Notes: generated by a model not told the origin, from the sequence alone. Shown: positions 50,630-59,640, counted from the first letter of the stretch. The stretch is 64,000 nt of DNA from CAYNVQ01 sp964400735 (GCA_964400735.1 CAYNVQ010000003.1:186001-250000); one strand, 5' to 3'. Made by a program: numbers and translations.

Positions 50630-51475
50630 ATGAAAACTTTGATTATCGGGGCCGACGGCCAGTTGGGAAGCGACTTGATGGCTATCTTCGGTCCTGAGGA
50701 GACAATTCCCCTGACGCATGCTGACATCGAGATAACCGATTTCGAACAGTCCAGAAGAGTGCTCGAGGAGCACGGGGCGGAGATAGTCATCAACACGGCC
50801 GCCTATCACAATGTTCCTCAGTGTGAAAAGGATCCCGCGAGGGCTTTCTTAGTTAACAGTATGGGATTGAGAAATCTAAGCGAGATTTGTTTTGATCGTC
50901 GAGTAACTCTGGTGCAGGTAAGCACAGACTATGTTTTTGACGGGAAAAAAGATTCCCCTTATGCCGAATCGGATGTCCCCCATCCTCTGAACACCTATGG
51001 CGTCTCCAAATTGGCAGGAGAATTTTTTACCCGGTGGGTGGAAAAGCACTATGTGGTCCGCTTGGCCAGCCTGTTCGGAAAGACCGGCTGCCGGGCCAAG
51101 AGCGGAGGAAATTTCGTGAAGACCATGCTCCGTCTGGCGAAGACGAAAGATTTGGTTCAGGTAACGTCCAACATTATCTGCAGCCCCACTTACACCAAAG
51201 ATGCCGCTGTCAAGATCAAGGAATTGCTTGATGAAGACTACCCTTCGGGGGTCTACCATGCCGCCAATGGCGGATTTTGTAGCTGGTATGAATTCGCTTT
51301 GGAAATATTCGCCCAAGCCAAAATTGAAATAGATGTCGAGCAAAAGGTGGAGAGCGAAATCGAGGGAGGAGTGAGAAGACCCCTTTACTCGCCCCTTGTC
51401 TCGGAAAAGATCAAACCGGTACGGGATTGGAGAGAAGCCTTGAGAGCTTATCTGATAGAAGAAAATGTCCTTTAA
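50630..51475 (+). CDS. rfbD: dTDP-4-dehydrorhamnose reductase-like SDR enzyme
   Basis: A 281-residue extended short-chain dehydrogenase. LIIGADGQLGSDLMAIF is the NADPH-binding glycine motif. VINTAAYHNVPQCEKDPARA, VQVSTDYVFDGKKDSPYAES and the catalytic Y-x3-K in LNTYGVSKLAGE match RmlD. RmlD makes dTDP-L-rhamnose from the 4-keto sugar. RmlA and RmlB are not in this window, so the pathway would need genes elsewhere, or the substrate may be another nucleotide sugar. Confidence 0.9.
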   Translation: MKTLIIGADGQLGSDLMAIFGPEETIPLTHADIEITDFEQSRRVLEEHGAEIVINTAAYHNVPQCEKDPARAFLVNSMGLRNLSEICFDRRVTLVQVSTDYVFDGKKDSPYAESDVPHPLNTYGVSKLAGEFFTRWVEKHYVVRLASLFGKTGCRAKSGGNFVKTMLRLAKTKDLVQVTSNIICSPTYTKDAAVKIKELLDEDYPSGVYHAANGGFCSWYEFALEIFAQAKIEIDVEQKVESEIEGGVRRPLYSPLVSEKIKPVRDWREALRAYLIEENVL

Positions 51476-51487
51476 AGGAGGTTTGCC

Positions 51488-51937
51488 TTGATTAAAGACG
51501 TGGCCAAGGTCGATTTAGTGGCCCATGTGGATGATAGGGGATATCTGATTGAGATCATTCGGGCCAGTGACCCGCACTTTACCAAATTCGGGCAGGTTTA
51601 TCTGGTGGGAAATTTTGCCCGGGGCGTTATCCGTGCCTTCCATAAGCACGAGATCCTATGGGACTGGTTTTTTATCTCCCATGGGTCTGCTAAATTCGTC
51701 CTGGTGGATGACCGGGAGGATAGCCCCACCTATAAAGAACAAAATGAATTCATTTTGAGCTCCCGTAATCCGGGATTGATCGTGGTCCCTCCTGGGGTTT
51801 ATCACGGTTGGATGTCTCTGGAAGACGATACCCAGATGGCAAGCACGGCCAGCGAGGTATACAATCGGGAGAATCCGGACGAGGTGAGGATCCCACCGGA
51901 TTCTTTCGGGGATGTGTGGAGCGTCAAAGGGAGATAA
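51488..51937 (+). CDS. RmlC-like cupin, dTDP-sugar 3,5-epimerase family
   Basis: TTG 51488 is supported by a strong AAAGGAGG six bases upstream. The product is 149 residues, shorter than classic RmlC (about 180). VDLVAHVDDRGYLIEIIRAS, GVIRAFHKHEILWDWFFISH and LIVVPPGVYHGWMSLEDDTQ show the double-stranded beta-helix with the His-x-His strand of RmlC (H-K-H here). It may be an epimerase or only a sugar-binding/isomerase relative. Twelve bases separate it from rfbD, in one operon. Confidence 0.85.
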   Translation: MIKDVAKVDLVAHVDDRGYLIEIIRASDPHFTKFGQVYLVGNFARGVIRAFHKHEILWDWFFISHGSAKFVLVDDREDSPTYKEQNEFILSSRNPGLIVVPPGVYHGWMSLEDDTQMASTASEVYNRENPDEVRIPPDSFGDVWSVKGR

Positions 51938-51947
51938 GGAGTCTGCA

Positions 51948-52982
51948 ATGAAAGTGCTATTGATCGGCGGAGCCGGATATGTCGGTTCGGTCTTGACCGA
52001 GGAGCTGCTGGAACGGGGCTACAGCGTCAAGATTTTCGATAGATTTTATTATGGGGATAAGGGTATCGATAATTTCAGGGATAGAGTGGAGATTGTACGG
52101 GGGGACATGAGAGAATTAAGGCAGGAAGTTTTGGACGATGTGGGAATCGTCGTCAATATAGGGGGCCTGTCCAATGATCCCACGGCCGAGTATAATCCTA
52201 AAGCCAACTACGAAATGAACACACTGGCCACAAAATCATCGGCTGAACTGTGTAAAAAGGTCGGCATCAAAAGATATATTTTTGCCTCCTCCTGTTCTAT
52301 CTATGATATCGGTGTAAAGGAAGAGGGTAAGGATGTGATCTATGACGAAACGGCCAAGGTCTCTCCCAAGGCGGCCTATTCCTCCTCCAAATTTGAAGCG
52401 GAGCAGATCCTTCTCTCCATGCAGGACAAAAAATTTTTTCCGGTGATATTGAGAAAGGGGACGATTTATGGATTCTCCTACCGTATGAGATACGACTTGG
52501 TGGTGAACACGTTTCTTAAAGACGCCCTAACCAAAGGGTACATCACTCCGTTTTATGGCGGGGAGATGTGGAGGCCTCTGGTGGATATCCGGGATGCGGC
52601 TAAGGCTTACATCGCCTGTATGGAGGGAGAGGAAGAAAAAGTAAGGGGAGAAATTTTCAACCTTGTCTACAGAAACTTTAGGATATCCGAACTGGCTTTG
52701 CGCGTTCAGAGTGCCCTCCAATCGATGAACATCCCAGTCGAGATCAGGCCCGATTACAAATACCGCGGAGTCAGAAGCTACCGGGTCTCAGGCGAGAAAA
52801 TAAAGACCCAATTGAATTTTACTCCTTCCCTGTCGGTGGAAGACTCGGTGAGGACCATGGTGGAAAAAATAAAGGAACATGGCTTGATGAATTTCGAGGA
52901 TCCACTCTATTACAATATCCACTGGATGCGGACGCTCGAAAAGGCCGACGAAGTGATCAAGATCACGGGAAAAATCTTTTAG
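51948..52982 (+). CDS. NAD-dependent nucleotide-sugar epimerase/dehydratase
   Basis: ATG 51948 is chosen for AAGGAG upstream; an ATG 36 bases earlier lies inside the previous gene. The product is 344 residues. MKVLLIGGAGYVGSVLTEEL is the glycine-rich NAD motif, and FASSCSIYDIG and the Y-x3-K in KAAYSSSKFEAEQ are the catalytic residues of extended SDR epimerases. VDIRDAAKAYIACME and FNLVYRNFRISELA are the substrate-domain motifs. The likely reaction is epimerisation or dehydration of an NDP-sugar; the sugar is not determined. Confidence 0.92.
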   Translation: MKVLLIGGAGYVGSVLTEELLERGYSVKIFDRFYYGDKGIDNFRDRVEIVRGDMRELRQEVLDDVGIVVNIGGLSNDPTAEYNPKANYEMNTLATKSSAELCKKVGIKRYIFASSCSIYDIGVKEEGKDVIYDETAKVSPKAAYSSSKFEAEQILLSMQDKKFFPVILRKGTIYGFSYRMRYDLVVNTFLKDALTKGYITPFYGGEMWRPLVDIRDAAKAYIACMEGEEEKVRGEIFNLVYRNFRISELALRVQSALQSMNIPVEIRPDYKYRGVRSYRVSGEKIKTQLNFTPSLSVEDSVRTMVEKIKEHGLMNFEDPLYYNIHWMRTLEKADEVIKITGKIF

Positions 52983-52993
52983 CCTGAATTGTC

Positions 52994-53269
52994 CATAAAA
53001 AATGCCGATGCCTTCCACTATTCCATCAATATCAGGCGGTTATTCTGGCAGCGCTATAAATTATTTTGGTAAAGTCTTTATCCATTTAAGCGGAATTTTT
53101 TACCCTTCGGGCGAGTCAACTTTGATGAGCGGGATGGTTTGGCAACTTCGTCGCCGCCCGGGTAGGTTGGGTCGGTAGTTAACTGCAGCCTCATGGACCA
53201 CTTCTTTGCCCTCCCTAAAATGTTAGGGCGGGGTGGATTGGCCTTGGCTCCTGAATAATTCAGACCTGA
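52994..53269 (+). repeat. Dispersed intergenic repeat, copy A
   Basis: It begins CATAAAAAATGCCGATGCC and contains TTTTTTACCCTTCGGGCGAG (53096 on), CTCATGGACCACTTCTTTGCC, AATGTTAGGGCGGGGTGG and CTCCTGAATAATTCAG. These blocks recur in the same order, with divergence, in copies B (59641), C (63772) and D (41573, minus). Noncoding. Confidence 0.7.
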
Positions 53270-53281
53270 ATGTCGAGATTA

Positions 53282-54262
53282 ATGAAAATCGTCGTTTGTG
53301 AAGCGCCCCATGAAATCGTCATCAAGGAAACCGATATTCCTCGGATCAATGACCTCGATGTTTTGGTGAAGATAGAGTACTGCGGAATCTGCTCCTATGA
53401 CTTGAAAAGATATTTGGGGCTCAAGAAAATTTCCTATCCCGTGATTTTGGGGCATGAGCCTGTGGGAAGGGTAGTCCAAACCGGGAAAAAAGTTCGGAAT
53501 GTGAAAAAGGAAGACCGGGTGGCTGTCGATGTGAAGGTGAGATGCGGAAAATGCCCGTCCTGTCTCAGAGGAATGGAGAGCCGATGCCCTCAGGCTCAGG
53601 CCTCTAACGGATTTTCCCAGTATATGCTCGTTCCGGCTGGGAATGTGGAGAGGATTTCGCTGGATTGCGATTTAAAAGTGAATACTCTAACCGAGCCGCT
53701 CGCCTGCATCCTTCATGGTTACAAGAAGGTGGACTGGGAAGAGATAAAAGACCTGCTGGTTGTCGGGGATGGGATCATGGGGGTTTTGGCCGCTTTTGTG
53801 GGAAAGATGCATCAGAAAAAGAAAGTGACTCTGCTGGGACACAATCGAAGGAGGCTCCATATTGCCCGGAAATTCGGGGTGGAAGTTATCCTTTCCGATG
53901 AAAATCATATCCCTGCTCTGGACCTCTTCGATGCCGGTGTCCTGACCGTGAAAGAGGAAATAATACTGACCGATTTGAAAAAGTTCCTTCACCCGGGTGG
54001 CAGGATGCTGCTAATCGGTGAAATGAAAAACGGAGCACTTCCTTTCGACCTCAACGTGATTTATTCCCATGAGCTTGTCCTGGTCGGAAGCAATGGATAC
54101 ACCCATGAGGATTTCAAAGATGCGCTTGTTCTGATAGAAGAAAATTCAAAAATCCTGAGAAATTTTATCAGCAAAGTCTACCGGATGGATGAGCTGGAAA
54201 CGGCATTCAAAGAGCTACAGGTCAGAGCCATACTCAAAGGACTCCTGAAACTGCACAACTGA
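53282..54262 (+). CDS. Zinc-dependent medium-chain alcohol dehydrogenase-like protein
   Basis: ATG 53282 (326 residues) is preferred; the ATG at 53270 lies at the edge of the repeat. Catalytic-zinc Cys38-region YCGICSYDLKRY and GHEPVGRVV, then structural-zinc cluster CGKCPSCLRGMESRC, match the MDR superfamily. The Rossmann half (LLVVGDGIMGVLAAFVGKMH, VTLLGHNRRRLHIARKFGVE) binds NAD(P). It resembles sorbitol/threonine-dehydrogenase-like enzymes found in glycan clusters; the substrate is unknown. It is separated from the epimerase by the repeat, so it may not be in the same transcript. Confidence 0.9.
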   Translation: MKIVVCEAPHEIVIKETDIPRINDLDVLVKIEYCGICSYDLKRYLGLKKISYPVILGHEPVGRVVQTGKKVRNVKKEDRVAVDVKVRCGKCPSCLRGMESRCPQAQASNGFSQYMLVPAGNVERISLDCDLKVNTLTEPLACILHGYKKVDWEEIKDLLVVGDGIMGVLAAFVGKMHQKKKVTLLGHNRRRLHIARKFGVEVILSDENHIPALDLFDAGVLTVKEEIILTDLKKFLHPGGRMLLIGEMKNGALPFDLNVIYSHELVLVGSNGYTHEDFKDALVLIEENSKILRNFISKVYRMDELETAFKELQVRAILKGLLKLHN

Positions 54263-54517
54263 CCATCCTACAGAGCCGGATTCCGCTACATCCTGCCTCC
54301 TTTGTTTTCTATATTGATCCTCTTCCAAATAATGGGGGTAAGGCGTAAGGCATAAAAACACCAGATGGTTTTGGAACGGCTAATACGCATAAAGGTTGAA
54401 CTGGACAAAGACGGAAATTTTGGGTAGAATGTCTCAGGAATATTAGCACGTCTTAAGATGGCGTGGATGATGAATTTCCTTCTTTTATTGATTATTGTAG
54501 GTCGTTATGGATAGTAA

Positions 54518-54593
54518 GGCGCGGTACCCAAGTGGCTAAGGGAGAGGTCTGCAAAACCTCGATTCGTCGGTTCGAGTCCGACCCGCGCCTCCA
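54518..54593 (+). tRNA. tRNA-Cys (anticodon GCA)
   Basis: Acceptor GGCGCGG pairs with CCGCGCC. Anticodon stem-loop GAGGTCTGCAAAACCTC with anticodon GCA, T-loop GTCGGTTCGAGTCCGAC, discriminator T as usual for Cys, CCA encoded at 54591-54593. Confidence 0.97.
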
Positions 54594-54893
54594 CCTTCCC
54601 TTTTCCTCCTGCTCTTTTCTCTGATTTTTTCCCATACATGTCTCCAAAAAAATCCGAATGGGAGCGGAGGATATACCTAGCAGATATAAATTTATTGAAA
54701 ACGATACCCACACAAAATTGAAAAGAAACAATCCAATTTATTTCCCATCAAAGCACGGCTGAACGGATGAAAGGCATCCCCAGCTAACTTCCGAGCCTCG
54801 ATATTTCACCTCCATTTTTTGGTGACCAGATCATAGGAGGCCAGACTTCTTGGATTGGGCCCACATGTCTGGGGGAATAAACATGGAATTTTA
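54594..54893. other. Intergenic stretch, nothing recognised
   Basis: 300 bp between tRNA-Cys and the promoter of the Yip1-family gene. No open frame with a ribosome-binding site, no hairpin followed by T, no repeat copy. Confidence 0.5.
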
Positions 54894-54922
54894 TTGACAG
54901 AGGTAAATAAAAATTATATAGT
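54894..54922 (+). promoter_or_regulatory. Sigma70 promoter of the Yip1-family gene
   Basis: TTGACA (54894-54899), 17-bp spacer, TATAGT (54917-54922). Leader of about 24 nt containing AAGGAGG. Confidence 0.7.
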
Positions 54923-54952
54923 TTGGGCGACCTAACCAGGAAGGAGGAAGAG

Positions 54953-55549
54953 ATGGACATCGTCAATCGGGTTCAACAGATCATTCTTAAGCCAAAAGAA
55001 GAGTGGGTAAAGATAAAAGAAGAAAAAATCACTCTTGCCGAACTCTTTACCTCTTATGCCTTGATTCTGGTGGCGGTTCCGGCAGTAGCTCAATTCATCG
55101 GAAACAGTATCATCGGCCGAAGGATTCCCTTTGTAGGATGGTACAGGATGGGAATCGGCTCGGGCTTGTTATACGCGATACTTTACTATGTGTTTACGCT
55201 GGTAGCCATTTATGTTTTCGGCATCGTCATCAATGCTCTCGCTCCGACTTTTTCATCCAAGTCCGATGCGACCAATGCCATGAAACTAGCGGTTTACAGC
55301 ATGACGCCTGCCTTTGTGGCGGGGGCTTTCTACATCATCCCCTTCTTGGGATTTTTGGCTATCCTGGGAAGCCTGTACGGGATCTATGTCCTCTATCTCG
55401 GATTCGCCACCCCTATGATGGACACGCCCAAAGAAAAAGTCGTTGCCTATCTGCTCGTTAGCTTGGTTGTGGTTGTGGTCCTCTGGGTAATAATCTTCGT
55501 CATATTAGGTGCCATTTTTGCTGTCGGAGGTGTCGCCAGCGTCATGTAG
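54953..55549 (+). CDS. Yip1-family integral membrane protein
   Basis: ATG 54953 with AAGGAGG seven bases upstream; 198 residues. The N-terminal segment IVNRVQQIILKPKEEWVKIK is the usual amphipathic opening of bacterial Yip1 proteins. Five hydrophobic helices follow: FTSYALILVAVPAVAQFIG, YAILYYVFTLVAIYVFGIVI, MTPAFVAGAFYIIPFLGFLA, a short one near GIYVLYLGFA, and the last VVAYLLVSLVVVVVLWVIIF. Function in bacteria is unknown. The last 45 bases overlap the 3' end of convergent pyrF. Confidence 0.88.
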   Translation: MDIVNRVQQIILKPKEEWVKIKEEKITLAELFTSYALILVAVPAVAQFIGNSIIGRRIPFVGWYRMGIGSGLLYAILYYVFTLVAIYVFGIVINALAPTFSSKSDATNAMKLAVYSMTPAFVAGAFYIIPFLGFLAILGSLYGIYVLYLGFATPMMDTPKEKVVAYLLVSLVVVVVLWVIIFVILGAIFAVGGVASVM

Positions 55550-56260
55550 CTCTTTGACGACTTCTATAAAAGCCTTTGAGGGGGAAGAGGCTTGGGTGAT
55601 CGGTCTGCCGATCACCATATAATCTACACCTTTTTGGATGGCCTGGGAGGGAGTCAAAATTCTTTTTTGGTCTTGGGCCGCTGCCCATTCCGGCCTTATT
55701 CCCGGAGAGATCACCAGGAATCCTGGGCCAAGCTCCCGTTTTATGATATCTATTTCCTGGGGCGAACACACCACTCCATCCATCCCCCCCTTTTTTGCCA
55801 ATCTAGCCAGCCTGAGAACCTGCTCGAAAATCCTGTCGTCCATACCGATGTCCCGAAGCTGTTCCTCCTTGAGGCTGGTGAGAACGGTAACGCCTAGAAG
55901 GAGAGGCTTCGGCCTTCCGGATTTTTCGGACTCTCGGCGCGCAGTCTCCGCCGCCAGGGCCAACATTTCATGCCCTCCCGAAGCATGAAGTGTCATCATG
56001 TGTACTCCGAGAACAGTACCTGCCCTGACTGCCCCGGCAATCTGGTTGGGGATATCGTGCAGCTTGAGGTCTAAAAAGATTTTTTTCCCCAGATTTTGTA
56101 TTTTATCCAATAGGGAAGGGCCTTCCGAAGTGAAAAGGGTGAGGCCGACTTTGAAGATTTTAGCTTGGGGTAGTTCATTAACCAGGGCGAGAGCCTCCTC
56201 TTTCGATTCGACATCCAGAGCGATGATGATTCTTTCTGCCAAATTCTTTTCTGTTCTCAT
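55505..56260 (-). CDS. pyrF: Orotidine 5'-phosphate decarboxylase
   Basis: This enzyme decarboxylates OMP to UMP. ATG 56260 gives 251 residues with the standard start MRTEKNLAERIIIALDVESK. The catalytic FLDLKLHDIPNQ (D-x-K-x-x-D) is intact, as are MMTLHASGGHEML, GVTVLTSL, VCSPQEI, and the phosphate-binding ISPGIRPE and DYMVIGRPITQA. AGGAGG lies 12 bases upstream (slightly far). It overlaps the end of the Yip1-family gene by 45 bases tail to tail. Third gene of pyrK-pyrD-pyrF. Confidence 0.96.
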   Translation of the reverse strand: MRTEKNLAERIIIALDVESKEEALALVNELPQAKIFKVGLTLFTSEGPSLLDKIQNLGKKIFLDLKLHDIPNQIAGAVRAGTVLGVHMMTLHASGGHEMLALAAETARRESEKSGRPKPLLLGVTVLTSLKEEQLRDIGMDDRIFEQVLRLARLAKKGGMDGVVCSPQEIDIIKRELGPGFLVISPGIRPEWAAAQDQKRILTPSQAIQKGVDYMVIGRPITQASSPSKAFIEVVKELHDAGDTSDSKNGT

Positions 56261-56340
56261 ATACCTTGGTAGCCTCCTGAATGATTTTAAAGCCACACGG
56301 CTTCATAGTTAAGGGAAAACTCCCATCTTTACCTTCGGGA

Positions 56341-57252
56341 TCAAGCCTTGAGGGAACCGATAATATCTCCGATTTTTTCGACACCCATTTTTTGGCAGTA
56401 AATCTCTATCTCCCGAATGATTTTCATGGTCGATTCAGGGTCGATAAAATTCGCCGTTCCCACCTCCACGGCGCTTGCCCCTGCGATCAGGTACTCGAGA
56501 GCGTCGCTTCCGGACATTATACCGCCGATGCCTACGACAGGAATGCGGACTTGACGCGCGACTTGAAAAACCATACGGAGGGTGAGGGGTTTGATGGCCG
56601 GCCCGCTGAGCCCGCCGAATATATTGGCCAGCTTCGGAGTTCTTTTTTCCACGTCGATGGCCAAGGCCAAAAAGGTGTTGGCCAGAGCGAGACCGTCCGA
56701 GCCTCCCTCCTGGGCGCTCAGGGCAATTTCAACGATGTCGGTGACATTGGGGGACAACTTGGTGATCACCGGGCGGAAGGTTGTTTTTTTGACCAACCTG
56801 ACCACATCATAGGTGGTTTGTGGTTTGAGGGCGGGGCATAGTCCATCCCTTTTGGTATTGGGGCAGGAGATATTCAGCTCATAGGCAGCTATGCCCTCCT
56901 GTTTATCGAGGTACTCAACGACGGCTGCATACTCCTCATCATCGTCTCCGCATACGTTGACAAGGAGGGCGGTATCGAATTCTCTAAGCCGAGGAAGTAT
57001 CTCTTCTACAAATCTTTTGACGCCTATCCCCTGAAGGCCGATGGCATTTATCAGTCCGCTGGCCGATTCGACGAGGCGAGGAGGAGGATTACCCGAACGG
57101 GGCTGGAAATAGAGCCCTTTGACCACAAAACCCCCCAGTTGATTCAGATCGATGAAGGGGATAAATTCGATCCCATAGCCGAATGTACCGCTGGCGGTCA
57201 GCACAGGATTTTTAAGTTTGAGAAATCCCAGGTCGATCGAAAGATCGGTCAT
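56341..57252 (-). CDS. pyrD: Dihydroorotate dehydrogenase, class 1B catalytic subunit
   Basis: The FMN subunit that oxidises dihydroorotate to orotate. ATG 57252 overlaps the pyrK stop as ATGA, giving 303 residues, the normal length. Motifs: LKNPVLTASGTFGYGIEF, GGFVVKGLYFQPRSGNPPPR, INAIGLQGIG, ELNISCPNTKRDG with the catalytic Cys of class 1 enzymes, ITKLSPNVTDIVE and PVVGIGGIMSGSDALEYLIA with AVEVGTANF for the phosphate. Pairing with pyrK shows the NAD-dependent 1B type. Confidence 0.97.
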   Translation of the reverse strand: MTDLSIDLGFLKLKNPVLTASGTFGYGIEFIPFIDLNQLGGFVVKGLYFQPRSGNPPPRLVESASGLINAIGLQGIGVKRFVEEILPRLREFDTALLVNVCGDDDEEYAAVVEYLDKQEGIAAYELNISCPNTKRDGLCPALKPQTTYDVVRLVKKTTFRPVITKLSPNVTDIVEIALSAQEGGSDGLALANTFLALAIDVEKRTPKLANIFGGLSGPAIKPLTLRMVFQVARQVRIPVVGIGGIMSGSDALEYLIAGASAVEVGTANFIDPESTMKIIREIEIYCQKMGVEKIGDIIGSLKA

Positions 57253-58052
57253 GGCTTCTCTTCCAACCAGATGATTTGACGGCCGGAAAAAACCGGCCCT
57301 TCCTCGCAGATCTTTTTCCATTCCACTCGAGTTTCTGACTTGATCTTCCGAACACATCCCCAGCAAGCGCCGAAACCGCAGCCCATCATAGACTCCAGAG
57401 AGAATTCTGCCGGGATGTTCCTTTCCTGAGCGATTCGATCGATTTTTTGCATCATGGCCTCAGGACCGCAGGCGAATATGCGCGATGGGGAGTAACTCTG
57501 GAGGTCGGCGCGAAAAAGCTCGGTGACCAAACCTTTGAACCCTAAGGAACCGTCGTCGGTGGAAGTCAAAACCTCGAAACCGGCTTCTTCGAACTTGTGT
57601 TTCAGGGGAATGTCGGCAAGAACTTTTCCACCGTAAAAAATACGGGGAAGGGCATGGACAAAGCGCAGCCTCTGGGCCAGAAAATACAGCGGAGCGATAC
57701 CTCTCCCCCCGCCGATCAAGGCCACCGATTTTTCATGAAGTGAATTTTCCACGTCGAAACCCTTACCCAGAGGGCCGAGGATGTCTACATTATCTCCTTG
57801 TTCTTTCATACTCAAGAGGGTGGTTCCTGGCCCAGCCTTTTGGAAGAATATCTCCACAGTGCCGTTCTGGATGGAATGGATGCTGAAAGGCCGGCGGAGC
57901 AAAGGATAGGTGTTTTCGTTCGCCCGGACCATAATGAATTGTCCGGGTTGAGCTTGCTGCGCGATAGACTCTGATCCAAATCCCAAAAGGCAGTAGTTCT
58001 TCCAGGTCTGCTTGTGGAGGACAACTGCTTTCGGTTCTTTTTTTATGCTCAA
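57249..58052 (-). CDS. pyrK: Dihydroorotate dehydrogenase electron transfer subunit
   Basis: The FAD/[2Fe-2S] subunit that passes electrons from PyrD to NAD. TTG 58052 is chosen (267 residues, usual length); a longer TTG start at 58100 is possible but lies in promoter-like DNA. Motifs: FAD-binding PLLRRPFSIHS, glycine-rich ALIGGGRGIAPLYFLAQ, FACGPEAMM, and the iron-sulfur cluster site MMGCGFGACWGCVRK, with a further Cys in KICEEGPVF. First gene of pyrK-pyrD-pyrF, coupled to pyrD by ATGA. Confidence 0.93.
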   Translation of the reverse strand: MSIKKEPKAVVLHKQTWKNYCLLGFGSESIAQQAQPGQFIMVRANENTYPLLRRPFSIHSIQNGTVEIFFQKAGPGTTLLSMKEQGDNVDILGPLGKGFDVENSLHEKSVALIGGGRGIAPLYFLAQRLRFVHALPRIFYGGKVLADIPLKHKFEEAGFEVLTSTDDGSLGFKGLVTELFRADLQSYSPSRIFACGPEAMMQKIDRIAQERNIPAEFSLESMMGCGFGACWGCVRKIKSETRVEWKKICEEGPVFSGRQIIWLEEKP

Positions 58053-58116
58053 TTTTGCAATCGCCTTGTCAAAAATATCATATAAGTTAGATCGATACAA
58101 TACTTAACCGGGGATA

Positions 58117-58362
58117 TTACTTGGAATACAAACTTGTCGTGCCAGCGTTCACGGCGAATCGAATGATTTCGTCAGATTCCCGCTCTAAAAAGAGAGAGCA
58201 GGCGCCGTTAGGTTGGGGGAGGAATCCTTCGATGTCGCTCAATCCCTTTCTAATCCTCTGCTCGGCACCTGGCTTATTTTTCATCACGGTTTTGGAGATG
58301 GTTACTCTCCCTGAAATCAGATTGACAACAAAAGGGCAATCTGGAATAATCAAATTCTTCAT
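58117..58362 (-). CDS. Small hypothetical protein
   Basis: An 81-residue open frame from ATG 58362, 65 bases upstream of pyrK on the same strand. There is no clear ribosome-binding site, and a same-length open frame exists on the other strand. The sequence (VVNLISGRVTISKTVMKNKP, AEQRIRKGLSDIEGFLPQPN) has normal amino-acid make-up and no recognisable family. It could be the first cistron of the pyr operon or spurious. Confidence 0.35.
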   Translation of the reverse strand: MKNLIIPDCPFVVNLISGRVTISKTVMKNKPGAEQRIRKGLSDIEGFLPQPNGACSLFLERESDEIIRFAVNAGTTSLYSK

Positions 58363-58391
58363 GTTTATTATAATCAGGAGGGAATCGACCA

Positions 58392-59585
58392 ATGGATATT
58401 TCTAAAAGGGGAATGGAAATCCAGGCCTCGCCGATAAGAAAATTGAAACCTTATGCCGATAGGGCCATAGAGCGAGGAATCCATGTCTTTTTCATCAATA
58501 TCGGCCAGCCCGATATCCCTACACCTCAACCCATTTGGACCGCCCTCAAAGAATTTAGGGAGGAAGTCCTCAGCTACGGTCCGGCTCAAGGATTTCTCGA
58601 TCTCAGACAGGCCATCGCCAATTACTTTGGCTCCTATGGCATTCCTCTCGATTCCGAAAACATCATCATAACCGTGGGAGGATCGGAGGCCATTCATTTT
58701 GCCATGAGCGTAGCGGCCGACCCGGACGAGGAAATCATCATTCCCGAACCCTTTTACACCAATTACAATGGATTTGCAGCCTGTGCCAGTGTCAAAATCG
58801 TCCCTTTGACCTTGAGTGTGGAAGACGGGTTCCGTCTTCCTTCCCTCGAGGAGATCGAATCCAAAATTTCTCCGAAAACGCGGGCCATTTTGTTGAACTC
58901 CCCGAGCAATCCGACCGGGACGGTTTACACGGCCGAAGAGTTGGAACGGGTCGTGAGTGTGGCTCTCAAACATAACCTCTTCATCATATCGGACGAGGTT
59001 TACAAAGAGTTTGTGTATGATGGGGCCGTCCACAAAAGTATTTTGGAGTACGAAGAGATTCAGGACAGAGCCATCGTGGTGGACAGCATATCCAAGCGTT
59101 TCAGTTGTTGCGGGGCAAGGATCGGAGCGGTGGTTACCCGAAACGAAGAAGTTTATCAGGCCGCCCTCAAATTCGCCCAGGCCAGGCTATGTCCTCCGAC
59201 CATCGAACAAAAGATGGCCTTGGCGGCCTACCGGATGGGACGGGATTATTTTGAACCGGTCCGAAGAGAGTACCAACACAGAAGGGATGTTCTTTATGAG
59301 GGACTGAAGGATATCCCGGGGATCGTGATCCATAGGCCGCAGGGTGCATTTTACTACATCGTCAAGCTGCCCATTAAGGATTGCGAGCATTTCGTCCGAT
59401 GGATGCTAACCGATTTCGAGCTGGACAAGCAAACGGTCATGGTCGCCCCCGCTCAAGGCTTTTATTCCACGGCGGGAAAGGGGACAGATGAGGTCAGGAT
59501 CGCTTATGTCCTTAAGGAAGAAGACCTGAAAAGGGCCATTGAGGTTTTTAAAGCAGGATTGAAAAACTACCTTCAGCTTTTCTGA
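58392..59585 (+). CDS. PLP-dependent class I aminotransferase (aspartate aminotransferase-like)
   Basis: A 397-residue fold-type I enzyme with GGAGG 10 bases upstream of the ATG. Typical motifs: FFINIGQPDIPTP, YGPAQGFLDLRQAIANYFGS, VGGSEAIHFAMS, NSPSNPTGTVYTAEEL (Asn for PLP), FIISDEVYKEFVYDG (Asp for the pyridine N), SISKRFSCCGARIGAVV (Schiff-base Lys), and the substrate Arg in DEVRIAYVL. It moves amino groups between an amino acid and 2-oxoglutarate; which amino acid cannot be told. Divergent from the pyr operon. Confidence 0.94.
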   Translation: MDISKRGMEIQASPIRKLKPYADRAIERGIHVFFINIGQPDIPTPQPIWTALKEFREEVLSYGPAQGFLDLRQAIANYFGSYGIPLDSENIIITVGGSEAIHFAMSVAADPDEEIIIPEPFYTNYNGFAACASVKIVPLTLSVEDGFRLPSLEEIESKISPKTRAILLNSPSNPTGTVYTAEELERVVSVALKHNLFIISDEVYKEFVYDGAVHKSILEYEEIQDRAIVVDSISKRFSCCGARIGAVVTRNEEVYQAALKFAQARLCPPTIEQKMALAAYRMGRDYFEPVRREYQHRRDVLYEGLKDIPGIVIHRPQGAFYYIVKLPIKDCEHFVRWMLTDFELDKQTVMVAPAQGFYSTAGKGTDEVRIAYVLKEEDLKRAIEVFKAGLKNYLQLF

Positions 59586-59640
59586 TAGGGCTGTAAATTC
59601 TCACCATAATTTTGTAGAATAATCTTTTACTAGTTGAGAC

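Noticed and set aside
58121..58405. 94-residue plus-strand open frame upstream of the aminotransferase
   Set aside because: It overlaps the ribosome-binding region of the aminotransferase gene and has no site of its own; the minus-strand frame is slightly more plausible, and even that is doubtful.
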